38,155 nt of DNA from an uncultured Pelagibacteraceae bacterium. GTDB lineage: Bacteria; Pseudomonadota; Alphaproteobacteria; Pelagibacterales; Pelagibacteraceae. Positions within the stretch are counted from its first letter, which is position 1; every line of letters begins with the position of its first letter. The notes under the pieces were generated by a model that worked only from the letters and a program-made list of their open reading frames with translations, ran no database searches and was not told the DNA's origin. Both the position numbers and the translations under genes were made by a program. The stretch is taken from assembly GCA_902608305.1 (NCBI GenBank), contig CACLNK010000004.1:1-38155 (forward strand), written 5' to 3'. Shown one piece after another: positions 36,411-38,155 of the stretch.

Positions 36411-37613
36411 TTAGTGAGAACTTGGATCGTATTTCTCTGGATCTGAAGGATTATCAAAGAATGTTTCTACATAGGATCTTGGAGCCCAGCTTTCAATTCC
36501 TGGATTATCCCAACCTGTAGAATTTCTATCACAATCTTCATTTAACACTGCTGCGATATCATCAAAGCTTTTTGTTGCAGGACCAACCAATATAGATTGA
36601 ATTCTTGGACCTTGCCCTTGTAAAGTTCTGATCATTACATCAACACCAAACTCCACTTCATCTCCTGGAGGCCAAGCATATATTGCTTCATCAATGTAAC
36701 CTGGATTTTGTCTCCAATAACATAGAGCACCTAGCTCTCCACCTAATGCGATTGGTGGAATTGGATCACGTCCAGACTGAAGTAATGCTTGTAAAGTTCC
36801 AGTCTCTCCTGAAGATTGAACAGCAATACCATGTATCTCTATTGGGTTACTTGATAACCATTGAGATAATTCTTTCTGTGCAACTTGTGATGTCCAGTTA
36901 TGTGCTAACTGTGCAACAACTTTTATGCCAGGATATTGTGCTAAACCTTCTTTCATTCCATCACTCTGTTGGTCAGATGCAGAATAACCAGGAATTCCGT
37001 CCATGATTATTACATTACCTTTTTCACCAATTAGTTCAGCCATCCATGCACCAATATAATAACCAACTAGTCGGTAGTTAACTGATGTGTTGATTGAATA
37101 TGGCGAAGTAGTAAATCCTGTAAAAGAAAGTGTCGGAATACCTTTTTCCCAACCATATTTAATTGTTTGGTTAAGCGCCGTTAAGTTTGAACAGCAGATA
37201 ATAATGGCATCAACTTTTCCACCATCTATCATCTGTCTCATTTGCTGAATTTGCAAAGTGTCATCCAAATTTGACTGGGTTATAACGATTTCATCAACCA
37301 TTCCTAACGCCTTCCATTTTGGATAAACCACTTCCATCAGTCTTTCCATTGCACCTTTACGCCAAGTATTACCAGCATAAGTACTAGCATAACCTATTGT
37401 CCAAGGTGGTTTTCTAGGACTTTTCCAGCCCTTCATGACCGTTGGTCCTAAAGGTTGATCTTTGTCCATAAAGTCCATGTTGTATACATAGTCTCTCATG
37501 TCTTTAGGCACTTTACTTAAGCATTCCGTACACAACTCTTGTGCAGAGGCAACGTTAAAAATTCCTAAAATCCAAGAGAATAGAACAACATAAAATAACT
37601 TTTTTATTTTCAT
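36411..37613 (-). CDS. Sugar-type ABC transporter periplasmic substrate-binding protein
   Basis: Signal peptide MKIKKLFYVVLFSWILGIFNVASA; WTIGYASTYAGNTWRKGAMERLMEVV; DAIIICCSNLTALNQTIKYGWEKGIPTLSF; strong RBS aaggaggaaaact before ATG. Confidence 0.9.
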   Translation of the reverse strand: MKIKKLFYVVLFSWILGIFNVASAQELCTECLSKVPKDMRDYVYNMDFMDKDQPLGPTVMKGWKSPRKPPWTIGYASTYAGNTWRKGAMERLMEVVYPKWKALGMVDEIVITQSNLDDTLQIQQMRQMIDGGKVDAIIICCSNLTALNQTIKYGWEKGIPTLSFTGFTTSPYSINTSVNYRLVGYYIGAWMAELIGEKGNVIIMDGIPGYSASDQQSDGMKEGLAQYPGIKVVAQLAHNWTSQVAQKELSQWLSSNPIEIHGIAVQSSGETGTLQALLQSGRDPIPPIALGGELGALCYWRQNPGYIDEAIYAWPPGDEVEFGVDVMIRTLQGQGPRIQSILVGPATKSFDDIAAVLNEDCDRNSTGWDNPGIESWAPRSYVETFFDNPSDPEKYDPSSH

Positions 37614-37828
37614 AGTTTTCCTCCTTATTTATTTTTTTATTTTGTCATGTATAGGCTGGTATTTCCAGGTTTATGAATAGCTTTTTTATATATATAGTTT
37701 TTATATGTTAAATTTTTGTTTGTTTTTAATGAAAAAAATATACTAAGCTGAGATAAATAATTGTTGATAATTTATTCTAATAAGGGTTGAATCAACTTAT
37801 ATTTTATTAATATTTTTTTATTTATTTT

Positions 37829-38140
37829 ATGAAAAATTTTTTTTTAGTTCTGATATTTTTTTTATTCTCTTCAACAAGTTTGCTTGCTGAATATCGATTA
37901 GAACCAGTTAATTGTACTATAAAAAAAAAAGATAATTGTGGAGCATATCTTTACAATACCAAAACAGGATCAACTTATTTTTGCAATTCATCTAAATGTA
38001 CTGAGATATTAGAAGCTCTAGAAGAAGCAGGTGTAGAAGAAGTTAAGGGAACAAAAAAATCTAAAAAATCTAAAATACCTAAAAAACCTAAAAAAAAGAA
38101 ATCAAAAATACCTAAGTTTAAAAAGAAAAAATCAGAATAA
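37829..38140 (+). CDS. Small secreted protein with Lys-rich (KxxKIPK) C-terminal tail
   Basis: Signal peptide MKNFFLVLIFFLFSSTSLLAEY; four Cys in the core; tail KKSKKSKIPKKPKKKKSKIPKFKKKKSE. Confidence 0.65.
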   Translation: MKNFFLVLIFFLFSSTSLLAEYRLEPVNCTIKKKDNCGAYLYNTKTGSTYFCNSSKCTEILEALEEAGVEEVKGTKKSKKSKIPKKPKKKKSKIPKFKKKKSE

Positions 38141-38155
38141 TTTATTGTTCCTTTT

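Noticed and set aside
37651-37675. ctggtatttccag inverted repeat upstream of the SBP gene
   Set aside because: Only 4-bp arms; too short to separate from chance.
1-38155. Genomic island or mobile element boundaries
   Set aside because: No integrase, transposase, tRNA or terminal repeats recognised; clustering of accessory functions alone is not evidence of mobility.

Overview
AT-rich window that looks like a low-GC marine alphaproteobacterium (SAR11/HIMB59-like; taxonomy is inference). It is densely coding, with no tRNA, rRNA, CRISPR or transposase recognised. Left third: Rieske oxygenase (5'-truncated by the window), D-2-hydroxyacid dehydrogenase, Fe/2OG oxygenases, EamA exporter, ureohydrolase, secreted polysaccharide lyase-like protein, GMC oxidoreductase, a PhnZ/TmpB-like HD protein next to a TauD-family dioxygenase, SMR transporter, thioesterase and ParA. 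Centre (12.1-24.0 kb): a tight co-directional cluster that opens with an atypical microbial rhodopsin (D-T-T at the proton-pump motif positions, plus helix F substitutions). A YqiK-like flotillin follows, then an SCP2-like protein, an alpha/beta hydrolase, an N,N-dimethylformamidase-like small and large subunit pair, a second small-subunit-like ORF, an SSS symporter, an Fe-ADH, a metallo-beta-lactamase-fold hydrolase and BioY. Right third (minus strand, 37.6 down to 24.0 kb): a sugar-type ABC importer fused in one gene string to a biotin-dependent PxpABC-like module (PxpA; biotin carboxylase-PxpB fusion; PxpC; free BCCP), then GST and Gfo/Idh. Several otherwise unrelated proteins of this string share short motifs (Y[TS]xxDhxxFxKh and hKVVDF[DE]KEK), which may be an undescribed docking or scaffold system. 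The main candidates for new biology are the rhodopsin-flotillin-formamidase operon and these shared operon-specific motifs.
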